This document shows positions 1-10,590 of a DNA stretch of 64,000 nt, one piece after another. Positions within the stretch are counted from its first letter, which is position 1; every line of letters starts with the position of its first letter. This stretch comes from Escarpia spicata (taxonomy: Eukaryota > Annelida > Polychaeta > Sabellida > Siboglinidae). The stretch covers positions 59,474,000-59,537,999 of the forward strand of contig OZ023205.1 in NCBI GenBank assembly GCA_963995525.1, read 5' to 3'. Both the position numbers and the translations under genes were made by a program. Below the pieces are notes generated by a model, which saw only the letters and a program-made list of their open reading frames with translations, searched no databases and was not told the origin of the DNA.

Positions 1-541
1 GTGTACTGGCAGTGTTGCTACAGGCTCACCTCTATGTGTTGGCTGTCGTGTACTGGCAGTTTTGCTACAGGCTCACCTCTATGTGTTGGCTGTCATGGCA
101 GTATTGCTACAGGCTCATCTCTTTGTGTTGGCTGTCATGTACCTGCAGTGTTGATACAGGCTCACCTCTATGTGTTGGCTGTCATGTACTGGCAGTGATG
201 CTACAGACTCACGTCTATGTGTTGGATGTCATGTACCTGCAGTGTTGCTACAGGCTCACCTCTATGTGTTGGCTGTCGTGTACTAGCAGTGTTGCTACAG
301 GCTCAACTCTATGTGTAGGCTGTCGTGTACTGGCAGTGATGCTACAGGCTCACCTCTATGTGTTGGCTGTCATGTACCTGCAGTGTTGCTACAGGCTCAC
401 CTCTATGTGTTGGCTGTCGTGTATTTGCAGTGTTGCTGCAGGCTCACCTCTATGTGTTGGCTGTCGTGTACTGGCAGTGTTTCTACAGGCTCACCTCTAT
501 GTGTTGGCTGTCGTGTACTGGCAGTTTTGCTACAGGCTCAC
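1..541 (-). repeat. 47-bp minisatellite, about 11.5 units
   Basis: Units of 47 bp (a few of 42 bp lacking 5 bp) repeat with the core GCTACAGGCTCACC and TATGTGTTGGCTGTC. Because 47 is not a multiple of three, all three frames translate as long cysteine-rich ORFs; these are artefacts. The strand given is that of the neighbouring exon-like block. Confidence 0.95.
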
Positions 542-668
542 GTTCCTCCTTCCCTCCCTCCCCCCTCTCGGTCTCTCTCCCTCCCGCTACCTCCAACCCT
601 CCCTCCCTACCTCCTTCCCTCCTTTATTCCCTCCTCCCTCCCTCCCTCCCTCCCTCTCTGTCACTCCC
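541..668. repeat. Pyrimidine tract (CCCT/CT repeats)
   Basis: Almost pure C/T on the + strand with CCCT units, so the complementary strand is GGGA-rich. It lies directly next to the minisatellite, as in the array on the right. Confidence 0.9.
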
Positions 669-715
669 CCCTGTCTGTTCAGCACTATATAGCACTGAAG
701 AGAAAATCAGCAGGC

Positions 716-835
716 ATGGGTGCTCATAAAGGATTTTGGAAGTTTGGAACAATGTCAAATGTCAGTAAAACTACTACATCAGTACAGTTCAAAGTTCATG
801 CCAATAGCAAAAACGCACAATTGTCATATAATTGA
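716..835 (+). CDS. Conserved 39-codon ORF of the array (copy 1)
   Basis: A short ORF starting MGAHKGFWKFG and ending QLSYN plus stop. It recurs with the same length in many array units on both halves, always on the strand opposite to the exon-like block. It sits about 30 bp downstream of a CTATATAG palindrome. I do not recognise a family. It is basic, with no signal peptide or membrane segment. It may be a small gene, a transposon remnant, or simply a conserved piece of a young repeat. Confidence 0.3.
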   Translation: MGAHKGFWKFGTMSNVSKTTTSVQFKVHANSKNAQLSYN

Positions 836-958
836 TGTTTTCTACCGTAACAATAGGACTGAGTAAAAAGTTTATCCTAAATTTCTAAAGAGAGAACCTA
901 CTGCCATGTTTGTGCAAGAAAAATCAAATGAAGTAGTTTGTAGTACTTTCAAGATTAC

Positions 959-1102
959 CTTTTCGGCAACGTGATTGATATCAGAGGTCAGTGGCATATC
1001 ATCAGGGGCGATTGGCTGGTCAGTACCATAGGCCGTGGCGATGAGACTGGGACTATCATCTTTGGAGTGGTGGTCGTGACCCTTGTTGCTCTTCTTTTCA
1101 TG
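959..1102 (-). CDS. Array exon-like block, copy L1 (complete, 48 codons)
   Basis: On the - strand an acceptor CCTCCCAG precedes an open 144-nt block that starts HEKKSNKGHDHHSKDD and ends INHVAEK, followed by the donor GTAATC. Phase is 0 at both ends. It differs from the consensus by IAPDD in place of MTPDD. The encoded peptide is rich in His, Asp and Lys, and I do not recognise a domain. Confidence 0.55.
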
Positions 1103-1132
1103 CTGGGAGGCAATACAGATGAATATAGTGAT

Positions 1133-1573
1133 CTCTTCCCTCCCTCCATTCCTCCCTCTCTCTCTCTCTGTGTCTCTCAATCCCTCTTTCCCTACCCCCC
1201 ACTCACTCTCCCTCCCTCTCTCTCGCTCTCCTTCCATCCATCTCTCCCTCCCTCCCTCCCTCCCTCCCTCCCTCCCTCCCTCCCTCCCTCCCTCCCTCCC
1301 TCACTCCCTCCCTCCCTCCCTCCCTCTCACTCCCCCCTCTCTCTCTCTCCCTCCCTCCCCATCCATCCCTCCCTCTCTCTCTCTCTCTGTCTCTCAATCC
1401 CTCTTTCCCTACCCCCCTATTACTCTCCCTACCTCTCTCTCTCTCTCTCTCTCTCTCGTTCTCCTTCCATCCATCTCTCTCTCCCTCTCTCTATCCCTCC
1501 CTCCTTCTCTCTCACTCCCTCTCTCTTTCTCTCATTCTCCCTCTCTCTCTCTCTCTCTCTCCCTCTCGCACCG
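1133..1573. repeat. Long pyrimidine tract
   Basis: About 440 bp of CT and CCCT repeats, including a (CCCT)n run at roughly 1,246-1,330. It corresponds to the purine tract that precedes each exon-like block in the right-hand array. Long serine/proline/leucine ORFs here are translations of simple sequence. Confidence 0.92.
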
Positions 1574-1632
1574 ATGCAGCTACAAACCACTAATTTACAT
1601 TGGTGTCATTTGGTGAATCACCACTCAATTGA

Positions 1633-1881
1633 ATGAAAAAGACTATCCGGAAAGTCATGCATATAAAAGGCATAAAAGTAAATAACTCTAAAGAAACATA
1701 TCGTTGTATTTTCTCAAATGCATCGCCAATTGGTGGATCAGAGGCCAATGGTCTAAACAAGCCATTCAAGCCAACATATGAACATAGCAAGATGCGAGTA
1801 GACCTTGATGTCTCGAAGGAGATACACTTACAAGACTCCAATGTTAGCGTGTTAATACATAGAGAACTCACCAACTTCTAA
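1633..1881 (+). CDS. Conserved 77-codon array ORF, copy 1 (82 codons here)
   Basis: Starts MKKTIRKVMHIK and continues to SVLIHR, where the other copies stop. Here the stop is changed and the frame runs five codons further (ELTNF). Seven copies of this ORF exist in the window. The product is basic with no recognised domain. It lies on the strand opposite to the exon-like block. Confidence 0.3.
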   Translation: MKKTIRKVMHIKGIKVNNSKETYRCIFSNASPIGGSEANGLNKPFKPTYEHSKMRVDLDVSKEIHLQDSNVSVLIHRELTNF

Positions 1882-2102
1882 GAGTGGTCCTGTAAGTTTA
1901 CAGTATGAAAATGTATCAAGGTTGTCACGTTTTCCCACCCTGGTAAATACCGGGCGGTAAATACCGGTAAAACCCGTCCTGGGAAAAACGGCAAGTAGTG
2001 GTAAAAACCGGGATAACTGGGAAAAACTCTTAAAAGGATTATATTTGAAGCTCTCTTGCAATACAAGCGACTGTACCATCACCAGAATGAATATATATAC
2101 AT
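1882..2102. repeat. Array spacer with nested TTTACC/GGTAAA repeats
   Basis: Conserved spacer between the 77-codon ORF and the minisatellite. It contains clustered CCGGTAAA, GGTAAATACCGG and GGGAAAAAC motifs, which form small internal repeats and hairpins. It is present in every major unit of the array. Confidence 0.7.
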
Positions 2103-2377
2103 GTGTTGGCTGTGACGTACTGCAGTGTTGCTACAGGCTCACCTCTATGTGTTGGCTGTCATGTACTGGCAGTGTTGGTACAGGCTCACCTCCATGTGTT
2201 GGCTGTCGTGTACTGGCAGTGTTGCTACAGGCTCACCTCTATGTGTTGGCTGTCGTGTATTTGCAGTGTTGCTGCAGGCTCACCTCTATGTGTTGGCTGT
2301 CGTGTACTGGCAGTGTTGCTACAGGCTCACCTCTATGTGTTGGCTGTCGTGTACTGGCAGTTTTGCTACAGGCTCAC
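2103..2377 (-). repeat. 47-bp minisatellite, about 6 units
   Basis: Same unit as 1-541, ending at the following pyrimidine tract. Confidence 0.95.
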
Positions 2378-2551
2378 GTTCCTCCCTCCCTCCCTCCCCC
2401 CTCTCGGTCTCTCTCCCTCCCGCTACCTCCAACCCTCCCTCCCTCCCTACCTCCTTCCCTCCTTTATTCCCTCCTCCCTCCCTCCCTCCCTCTCTCTCAC
2501 TCCCCCCTGTCTGTTCAGCACTATATAGCACTGAAGAGAAAATCAGCAGGC

Positions 2552-2671
2552 ATGGGTGCTCATAAAGGATTTTGGAAGTTTGGAACAATGTCAAATGTCA
2601 GTAAAACTACTACATCAGTACAGTTCAAAGTTCATGCCAATAGCACAAACGCACAACTGTCATATAATTGA
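2552..2671 (+). CDS. Conserved 39-codon ORF (left copy 2)
   Basis: Same length and start (MGAHKGFWKFG) as 716-835, with TNAQLSYN at the end. Confidence 0.28.
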   Translation: MGAHKGFWKFGTMSNVSKTTTSVQFKVHANSTNAQLSYN

Positions 2672-2770
2672 TGTTTTCTGCCGTAACAATAGGACTGAGT
2701 AAAAAGTTGATCCTAAATTTCTAAAGAGATAACCTACTGCCATGTTCATGCAAGAAAAATCAAATTAAGT

Positions 2771-2900
2771 GATTCATGTCAGAGGTCACTGGCATATCAT
2801 CAGGGGCGATTGGCTGGTCAGTACCATAGGCCGTGGCGATGAGACTGGGACTATCATCTTTGGAGTGGTGGTCGTGACCCTTGTTGCTCTTCTTTTCATG
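2771..2900 (-). pseudogene. Array exon-like block, copy L2 (3' truncated)
   Basis: The acceptor side and most of the HEKKSNKGHDHH block are intact. The last codons (VAEK) and the donor are missing, and the sequence after MNH passes directly into spacer. Confidence 0.6.
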
Positions 2901-2934
2901 CTGGGAGGCAATACAGATGAATATAGTGATATCT

Positions 2935-3412
2935 TCCCTCACTCCCTCCCTCCCTCCTTCCCTCCCTCCCTCCCTCTCTCTCTCTCTCTGTCTCTCAATC
3001 CCTCTTTCCCTACCCCCCACTCACTCTCCCTCCCTCTCTCTCGTTCTCCTTCCATCCATCTCTATATCCCTCTCTCCCTCCTCCCTCCCTCCCTCTCTCT
3101 ATTCCTCCCCCATCTCACTCTCCCTCCCTCTCTCTCTCGTTCTCTTTCCATCCATCCCTCTCTCCTTCCCTGTCTGTCTTACTCCCTCCCTCTCTCTCTC
3201 TCACTCCCTCCTTCTGTCTCTCACTACCTCTCTCTTTTTCTCCTTCTCCTTCTCTCTCATTCTCACTCTCTCTCTCCCCTCTCTCTCTTTCTCTCATCTC
3301 CCCCTCTCTCTCTATTTCTCTCACTCTCTCCCTCCCTCCCTACCTCCTTCCCTCACTCTCTCCCTTATTCCCTCCCTCCCTCTCTCTCACCCCCCCCCCC
3401 CCCCTCTCTCTT
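2935..3412. repeat. Pyrimidine tract
   Basis: CT-rich tract ending in a C run at about 3,389-3,403. It contains the divergent TCTGTCTT/CTCCCTCC variant seen again at 23.0, 27.4, 32.9 and 36.7 kb. Confidence 0.9.
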
Positions 3413-3532
3413 CAGGACTATATAACACCGAAGAGAAAACCAGCAGGCATGGTTGCTCATAAAGAGAGAACCTACTGCCATGTTTGTGCAAAAAAAATCA
3501 AATGAAGTAGTTTGTAGTACTTTCAAGATTAC

Positions 3533-3599
3533 CTTTTCGGCAACGTGATTGATGTCAGAGGTCAGTGGCATATCATCAGGGGTCATTGGCTGGTCAGTC
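3533..3599 (-). pseudogene. Array exon-like block, copy L3 (broken at array edge)
   Basis: Only the donor-side half is present, from the DQPMTPDD region to VAEK and the donor. It is cut at 3,599, where unrelated sequence begins. This is the left array's physical breakpoint. Confidence 0.6.
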
Positions 3600-4560
3600 A
3601 ATTTATTTTTGCAAGACAAAAGAGAGAATCAGGAAGTGGGAGACACTGGAGTCGTACTGCCTATGATACAGAGCTAACTGTACCAATGTTCGGCTCGGGA
3701 TCTCGCTTCGGTTGCTCCTAACAACACTACCCTGGAGAGTAGTGTCACAGCCTTATCTCTCACAGCTGACCCACACCGTGTGGAAGTACCCTGCAGGGGA
3801 AGGATAAATCGGATCCCAGGCCGTCCGGCTTTCCCATAACCGGTTTGATATATCCCTATATATTGAGCACGTCAAGCTGCAATTAACATATAACATTTAC
3901 CTGCTTTTAAACCCTGCCAGACACAAACCGGCGGATTTGTGGTGTGAACTTCAACTTTAATTAATCCTGCATATCTACACTTAGTGAAGTTATTGATTCA
4001 TAAGTACGGTACTAAAACGTTGGTCATATGTTACGTTACATGATATGATGCAGTAAACGTATGCATACGCGGCGTAAATAATATTACTAATCTATTATAT
4101 GCATTCTGATCTATGCTCTGTGACGGAAGTGAACAACTCCAAGATGGCGGACAGAGTGCCAGCGCCGATTGATCGATTGTTTATTTTAGATCAACAATGT
4201 TAAGACATTGTTATCATGCGTGAAACACATACGTGTATATAATCACAATATCATGGAAATAGTATTACTATTACATGTATTCTGATGTATGCAGATTCAT
4301 GGACAGTCTTGTTATTAGAATAGGTGAATCACAAGACGGCGCACACAATGTCGGCGCCGATTAATTGTTTGTATGATCAACAGTGTGAAGAAATTGTTAT
4401 CATGAATGCAACACAAACGTGCATGTATACGCAATAACATGACAATAAATACTATAGATAATAGGTTTTCATATACACATTATATGCTTGATCAAGTGTT
4501 TTAAATGCTACAACGATCCAGTGGCCCCGTGCCATACGTATCATAAAAACGGTTCAACCA
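3600..4560. other. No gene seen; contains a diverged ~190-bp tandem duplication
   Basis: Sequence around 4,070-4,260 is repeated in diverged form at 4,262-4,450. Shared blocks include GGCGCCGATT, ATTGTTATCATG and a CGTG..TATA stretch. Nothing coding was recognised. Confidence 0.5.
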
Positions 4561-4620
4561 CAGTACAGTACAGTACAGTACAGTGCAGTACAGTACAGTA
4601 CAGTACAGTACAGTACAGTA
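4561..4620. repeat. (CAGTA)12 pentanucleotide microsatellite
   Basis: Twelve 5-bp units with one A-to-G change. Confidence 0.97.
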
Positions 4621-6660
4621 ATGACGATGAATTGGAAACGGGGAGTGTTAAAGTGAGAACATATGTTTCTAATTATAAATGATTACGTCTTAAATAGCCG
4701 CGGTTGGCTATGGCCAGTTTACTCCCCCGTGGTGCGTTTCGTTAATAAATGTTTCAACTATTACATATAATTGTGTGGTAAGTAACGATACAATACGATT
4801 TATTTCTAATACTTTGATAATTGCATAATAACCTAATTAATCGAACACGCGTATGTATATATATACTGAGACTGGCAAGATGTTCAATAGACATCACAAT
4901 ATAGTGCGTGTGTGTAAATCTGTCTGGCTGTCTGTATGTATATGTGTTTCTGTCTGACTGTCTGTCTATGCGTCTGAATGACTATGTGTCTGCTTTGTCC
5001 TTAAGCTCGCGCGTGTTGATCTAAATATCACGACATCTACTAACCAACCTTCCACAGTGCGTGGTTCTGCGCCAACCATCCGCGAAATGCAAACCCTGCT
5101 AGACGTCTGTTTTGTCCGACTACCTGGCGATGTTACAATACGCACTAATCCCAGTTTATCTGGAACTGCTTCACCTGAAGAACGATTTTGCTTTGCACAA
5201 ACATGGCAACTGCGCTCCTTCTACATTAGTACTGGCGGCTGTTTAACACTGATCGGTCAACATACAACTGCCACGCCTTTACAAATTGTCAGGTGCATTG
5301 ACAGAAGCGTCCGCTCGGCAGAGTTTGTTACGTAATAGAAGCTAAATTGGATAACTCCGTGTTGGCAAGCGTGTAACATTGGTTGGCTCCATCCCTATAG
5401 TATGTTACGCTAAATTTTTATTTTGATAACCCCACCCGTTTGTAATGCTTCATAACACTGACCTGCTTATCCCCTAAAAGGACATTCTTTTAAAAAAAAG
5501 ACCCTAGGGCTATCTATCATGGTACATAAGAACTAGAATAAAGAATACAGTACAAGATCAAATGATAAAATACTAGAATAAAGTACATGTTTAACTAACA
5601 ATAAACAATAATACATAAATTGTTCAAGTTTAGACCTACTTTTAGTAGGTATGATTTCTGAGAGGGGGAGGGGCGCAGGCGACAGCTGTGCGAGTGGTCG
5701 GGCCAGACTGTCAAACGGAGCTCGAGTCTTTCGAAACCTATTTCTATGGGCAATCTCGTTCACCCTACTTTGCCTGTTTGTTTCGTAAGAGACCACACAT
5801 GTGGTATACTTTATAAGATGGGCGTTGCATTACCTACTGCAAGAACCGTTGGTCATGAAGTGAGAGATGTGAAACAATGATACAGATTTTCATACAATGA
5901 AAATTACCTTTCAATAGTCAAATTAATAACATATCGGATGTGACCGAAAATTGATTTTTTTGTTAAAAAAACAAATTATTCATATCGTTCTCAAAACCTA
6001 CAATTTTATTGGTAAAAAAATACGTCAACAGAAAAGAAATATGCATGTTCTGAATTGAGTCCAAGCAAAGTTTAGATACCAAAAAGATGAAAGCGTCGCC
6101 TTTCTGTTAAGCACCAATTTTGCATCAGTAAGAACATCAGTTATGTTAAACAACTGCTGGAGCTGAACAAGAATCAAAATTCCATCATGAAATCCTACAT
6201 GGAAGTCAAATGCCTCACACTACTCTACTCACGGAGCGCAAGAAGCCAACTTCATTCTTAATAGTACAAACATGAAAACAACAAAATGTTCACACCAACC
6301 TGTAACACATTCTATTAGCATTGTCAAAACTAAATGTCAAAGGGTTTGTGTCAACTCATACACAATGTGTGGCATTGGTACTGTGCACCATCCACCAGGG
6401 GTACTAATCACCCGAGACGCATCGCATAGAAATAGTTTCAGTTATGTTTTATAAATTAATTGAACCGGGGTAAACCATGTGATTGTGTGCATGAACGACT
6501 GTCCGTGTTCACAAGATATTATTCTTTGTTATTCAAGTTTAGACAATACAGCATCCAATTTCTCTCCGTGACATTTTACATCATCGGGAGTTAAAATGAC
6601 ATTTGTTTTCCGATCGATGTGTTCGGTACAGTTTTGGTTCGCTGCAAGTTGGTCACAGGC
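4621..6660. other. No gene supported
   Basis: AT-rich sequence with a TGTCTG-rich low-complexity patch near 4,910-4,990. A 92-codon ORF at 5,057-5,335 has no recognised family and no convincing splice context. The remainder shows nothing I can name. Confidence 0.5.
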
Positions 6661-6682
6661 ACGTACATACAAGCACAGGCAA

Positions 6683-6806
6683 GCATGGGCACGCACGGGC
6701 ACGCACGGGCACGCACGGGCACGCACGGGCACGCACGGGCACGCACGGGCACGCACGGGCACGCACGGGCACGCACGGGCACTCACGGGCACGCACGGGC
6801 ACGCAC
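6683..6806. repeat. 10-bp minisatellite GGGCACGCAC, about 12 units
   Basis: Nearly perfect decamer repeat followed by a decayed CA/CG-rich tail to about 6,930. It is much more GC- and CpG-rich than its surroundings. All His/Ala/Arg/Cys-rich ORFs here come from the repeat. Confidence 0.95.
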
Positions 6807-7389
6807 AGATACGCGCAGGCCCGCGCATGCACGCACAGACACCTACAGTTGTGCAGAGACGCGCACGGATATGAGCAGACACGCGCAGACTCGTGCATAC
6901 AAGCAAACATTCGCGCGCGTGCGCACACACACAAATATTGACATCATGTTATGACCTTGGATATACAACACGAAGTAATTCGCAACAGTGATTTACCCAT
7001 TGTGACATTCGTTGACAAAAGTCCGCATCCTTAGGGTGTGATTTCTGTACGATTCTCTTGTTGATTGCTTGACAGCTGCTTAACAGCCCTGCATTTTTTA
7101 AATGTTGTACTGTATGAAACGGGTTATATACCATCAAGTAGTGTTCGATGGCGGGAAATCCACGTACAACCCACTAATTAAAATCGGGAAGAACGACGAG
7201 GTTGGTTCTCTTCGATACCAAATGGCGTTACATGTGCGCACGACACGTGAATCGTTTGCCCAGGTGTGTGATCGATTCTTCGTGAATAGCTCGTCTGTTG
7301 CTTGTGTTTGTAAGCAAAACCCTGCTATTGGCTGGGGGAGGGGACACAGTCTGTTGCAATTCATGGACATACATAATTATTTGTAATGT

Positions 7390-7700
7390 TCCAATCTTTA
7401 CAATGTTGACTCTTTCCAGCAGAACGAGCATTGTGGATTCCATAGTCGAAGTACGGTTGACGTAGTGCTCAGGTATCGGTGGCTGTGTGCCAAGGCACAG
7501 AAATATCGCTTCGCAGTCGAGATTCTTAACATAGACATGAGTCGCGCATTTAATACATCAGACGAGACAAGCTGATGGAGATACTTCCAACCGTCCTTGA
7601 AGAGTTGGAAATTGGAATGATGAGACTTTTTTGTAAACACATCACTCGCACCTTGCCCGTCATTCCGTGGCACAGAGTGTTCAAACACAGTCTAGAGTTA
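7390..7700 (+). pseudogene. Non-LTR retrotransposon RT fragment
   Basis: The + strand shows QQNEHCGFHSRSTVDVVLRY, then EILNIDMSRAFNTSD, a typical RT block (the GFR.GRST..V entry and the D-x-S-R-AF catalytic aspartate region). It continues after a frame change as KLMEILPTVLEELEIGMMRL. In-frame stops and frame changes make it a dead fragment. The RT assignment is firm; the clade is not resolved. Confidence 0.75.
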
Positions 7701-7778
7701 CGACAATGATCGTCAGTTACATGTGATATTATTGACTATGTAATACAGCGATTTTACCTCAATTAAGTTTTTTATGGA

Positions 7779-8070
7779 GCGCAGTGGACTAACAATCGAG
7801 AGAACTCGGTTGCGAATCCTGTGCCGCCGTGTCGAACCTGGGAAAGTTCGTTCATTCTATGTTGCTCCAGTTCTCTCAGCTATATGACTGATTCCCTGGG
7901 AACAGACAGTGACGGATATTTGTGTACGAATACTCTTCGCGCATTAACTGCAGAGTGGCTGGATGCTTCCCAGAGAAGTCTTGATGGTATTCGATTAAAC
8001 AAGACTGTCAGAAGTAAAGGTCAAGCGCTTTGAGCGGTCCAAAGGACTGATTACTGCGATATATAAGTAT
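7779..8070 (+). mobile_element. tRNA-derived SINE, copy 1
   Basis: This matches the SINE copies at 40.1, 40.7, 44.8 and 48.6 kb in reverse complement. Shared landmarks are CAATCGAGAGAA, a B-box-like GTTGCGAATCC, TTTGTGTACGAATA, the CGCATTAA..TGCAG core, and a tail with GCGCTTTGAGC and GGACTG. The SINE head lies at the left, so this copy is on the + strand. Confidence 0.75.
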
Positions 8071-9060
8071 TTACTTTATTGGGCTCTTGAGATTCACATA
8101 TGTACATGTGTTGGCCTTACACGGAAGCGTTCATTATAATTATTGTGCGCAATGATAACATTAATTTGTGAATTATGTTACATATACGGTCTATGCTCAT
8201 GACAGAAGGACATTCATAAGGTTATGCAGATTACATGGGAGAGAACACGTCAATTTTTCCTCAATTAAGCTTATCAGCTAGATTCATGTATTTATATGTA
8301 GACCTTATATCAAGGGGTCATTATAATTATTATACATAATGTCCCCTGTTAGATGTACTTGCGCTGTGTTACATGCTCATGAGAGTAACATACTTATAAT
8401 TACGCTGACCATAATCGTGTTATGTAGGAGACGAATCGGACAAGTAATTCGTGCATATTTTGATACCAATAAGGACTTCATTGGAAACCTAATGCAATGT
8501 TAAACTATTTTAATGTCGATGTATGTTGTTTTGACCTCTAAATATAATTTATGCGTACCTACATACATGCATCTGGATTACTTGAGGTTTGCAGAAACAT
8601 CATATTGCTCAATCTTTGTTCCGAAATTAAAATCATCACAAAATCGCAGGTAAAAGCAATTGATGGGGCTCCAATATAAACTTGCGTAATTTTGACAATG
8701 TTCCCTAATTTGTTGAGCTATATACTTTTGATATATTATCTAGGATATATGCTTGCTTTCAAAACTGTAAGATTTGCTTATGTTGCAATTTGTTCCAACA
8801 TGACCCTAGTTTGGTCATAAAAGTCGTAGACTAACCACCCGTATCGGTGGATGAGTGTCCGTCAATCGTGACAACAATAGGCACCCATCAAGGTGCCACA
8901 AGACAGCCTCAGCCAAGTGCTGTTTATAATCTTCATCGAGGAGCTTACCTTCAAAACACTACTGTTAAGTTCCAAACACTATCCCAACGTACTCTCAAGA
9001 CACTACCCAATGTCAAAACATTACCGTTATTATAGTTTACCACCCAAGTAAACAAGTTAC
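8071..9060. other. No gene seen; weak tandem duplication at 8.1-8.44 kb
   Basis: Two diverged copies share TCATTATAATTATT and TTACAT..TGCTCATGA blocks (about 8,100-8,260 and 8,290-8,440). Otherwise this is AT-rich sequence without a recognised feature. Confidence 0.4.
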
Positions 9061-9082
9061 CTTTAGTAATCATCCTATACAC

Positions 9083-9150
9083 TAAGGTCGAGTTCGTAAT
9101 CGTTGGAACCAATTAGGCAACGGGAATAAATAGTTAGTGTGAAATGTCAT
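9083..9150. repeat. Short dispersed module, copy 1
   Basis: Contains CGTTGGAACCAATTAGGCAA followed by CGGGAATAAATAGTTAGTGTG. Related copies lie at about 9,490-9,560 and 10,465-10,590, flanking the LINE fragment between them. Confidence 0.55.
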
Positions 9151-9487
9151 AACATATTAATGCATAGATGCGGGAGCGGAGGGCATGGGGCAGTTGCCCC
9201 CTGGAATTTCTCAGGGACAGACATATACTGCTGCCCCCCCCCCCATTAAATGTGAACGTGAATGTTTGTTTTTGTGGCGAGCGTCAATGGCGCGTGGAAA
9301 TGTAAATGTTCTGCCACCCCCCGGCTTCCGATGTCACAATCGAGCCAACCGAGACAGCAACAAGGTGAAGGAAGATGTGAACAATGGCGGCGGCGACAAT
9401 ATGAATTTCGTTCCCGCGTCACTGTATTAATGTCATTATTACAATTAGCTAAGGTTTGAGTTAGTTATGGTTGACGTTAGTCATAGC

Positions 9488-9560
9488 GTAAGCGTTGGAA
9501 CCAATCAGATGACGGGAATAAATAGCTAGTGTGATAATCAGACGAGGGGAATAAATAATT
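9488..9560. repeat. Short dispersed module, copy 2
   Basis: CGTTGGAACCAATCAGATGA then CGGGAATAAATAGCTAGTGTG, with a second GGGGAATAAATAATTATT directly after. Confidence 0.55.
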
Positions 9561-9574
9561 ATTCATAACACCTA

Positions 9575-10450
9575 CGTCATCCATGAGAATCGTTGTCATT
9601 TACCGCCAGCCGCCATCAGTGAAAAATGGCTTGTCAACAACTTATCATGGGAGATTCGAGCTTTCATATTGACAACGCTGCAAATGTTGATGCACGGCGA
9701 CTGATCAATTCTGTGAATGTCCCAGGAATGGTGTTGCATGTTCGCGGGCCAACTAACAGGAAAGGACACACGTTGGATGTACTCATGACCCGCAGCACGG
9801 ACGAACACCTTGTTCGAAATGTTACCGTTACGGACATGGGCCTTTCTGGCCACTTTTTCGGTGAGTTTCAACATAGACATTGTTCAACATCGCACTGGTT
9901 TGATGAAAATCAAATATCGCAAGTTACGCACCATTGATGCAGGGTCTTTCCGACAAGACATTCTAATGTTCCGCTCGGATGATCTTGACTTGCTGAACGC
10001 AGAAGAACTGGTTGATGAATACGATCATATGCTGGTCAGCTTAGTTGATTCGCAAGCGCCAATGCAAAAAAGGCATGTCCAATTACGGCAAGATGCAGCG
10101 TGGTATACCGACGACTTACTGACTGCGAAATGAGAGAAACGGCAGAGAGAAAGATCCTGGAGAAAATCCAAACTAAAGGTGCATAGACAATTGTACGCTG
10201 ATCACTGCAAGAGAGTGAATGCACTATTTACCCAAACAAAATCTGCCTGCTATTCCAGCATAATCCGTGATACAGGCAAGAACCAACAACAACTGTTCCG
10301 AATTGTAAACTGTCTACTGCATCGCAAAGTGGGCACTGTACTCCCTACCCACACGTCAGAACCTGAAATGGCGAGTATATTTTCAAACTATTTTTTTGAA
10401 AAGATCAGCAACATTTGTTGTGAGGTGTCTACCAGCTCTGACAGAGGAAA
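9575..10450 (+). pseudogene. Jockey/CR1-like LINE ORF2 fragment (endonuclease end and linker)
   Basis: The endonuclease motif VVIYRQPPS is followed by IMGDSSFHIDN (from the family motif GDFN.H.D) and by GPTNRKGHTLDVLMTR, the usual end of the APE-type endonuclease. The linker towards RT follows in other frames: RHVQLRQDAAWYTDDLLTAK, KLKVHRQLYADHC and EMASIFSNYFFEKISNI. At least two frame changes and a deletion after the first motif show it is inactive. No RT core follows. Confidence 0.82.
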
Positions 10451-10464
10451 TGGTGACACAAAAA

Positions 10465-10590
10465 TAGTTAGTGTGAAATGTCCTTATTAATTAGGTTTAT
10501 TATTATAAGGTATTATTTTAGTTAGCTATGGTTGGAGTTGGAGTAATCATTGGAACAAGTCACACGACGAGAATGAAAAGTTAGCGATTT
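10465..10590. repeat. Short dispersed module, copy 3
   Basis: AGTTAGTGTGAAATGTC and TAATCATTGGAACAAGTCAC resemble the modules at 9.1 and 9.5 kb. Confidence 0.45.

Larger units (their letters stand above)
1..3599 (-). repeat. Left part of segmental exon array (inverted orientation)
   Basis: This block carries the same modules as 17.7-39.4 kb, reverse-complemented: the 47-bp minisatellite, pyrimidine tract, 39-codon ORF, exon-like block and 77-codon ORF. It begins before the window, so its full size is unknown. It ends abruptly inside a truncated exon copy, where the sequence passes into unrelated DNA just after 3,599. Three exon-like copies are seen on the - strand, only the first complete. 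This is seen directly; the inversion history is inferred. Confidence 0.9.

Noticed and set aside
1..541. Long cysteine-rich ORFs in all three frames
   Set aside because: A 47-bp unit shifts frame each repeat and lacks stops, so all frames stay open. The same peptides appear in every frame, which marks repeat translation and not a gene.
6529..6954. Cys/Val/Arg-rich ORFs on both strands
   Set aside because: They come from the GGGCACGCAC decamer and its flanks.
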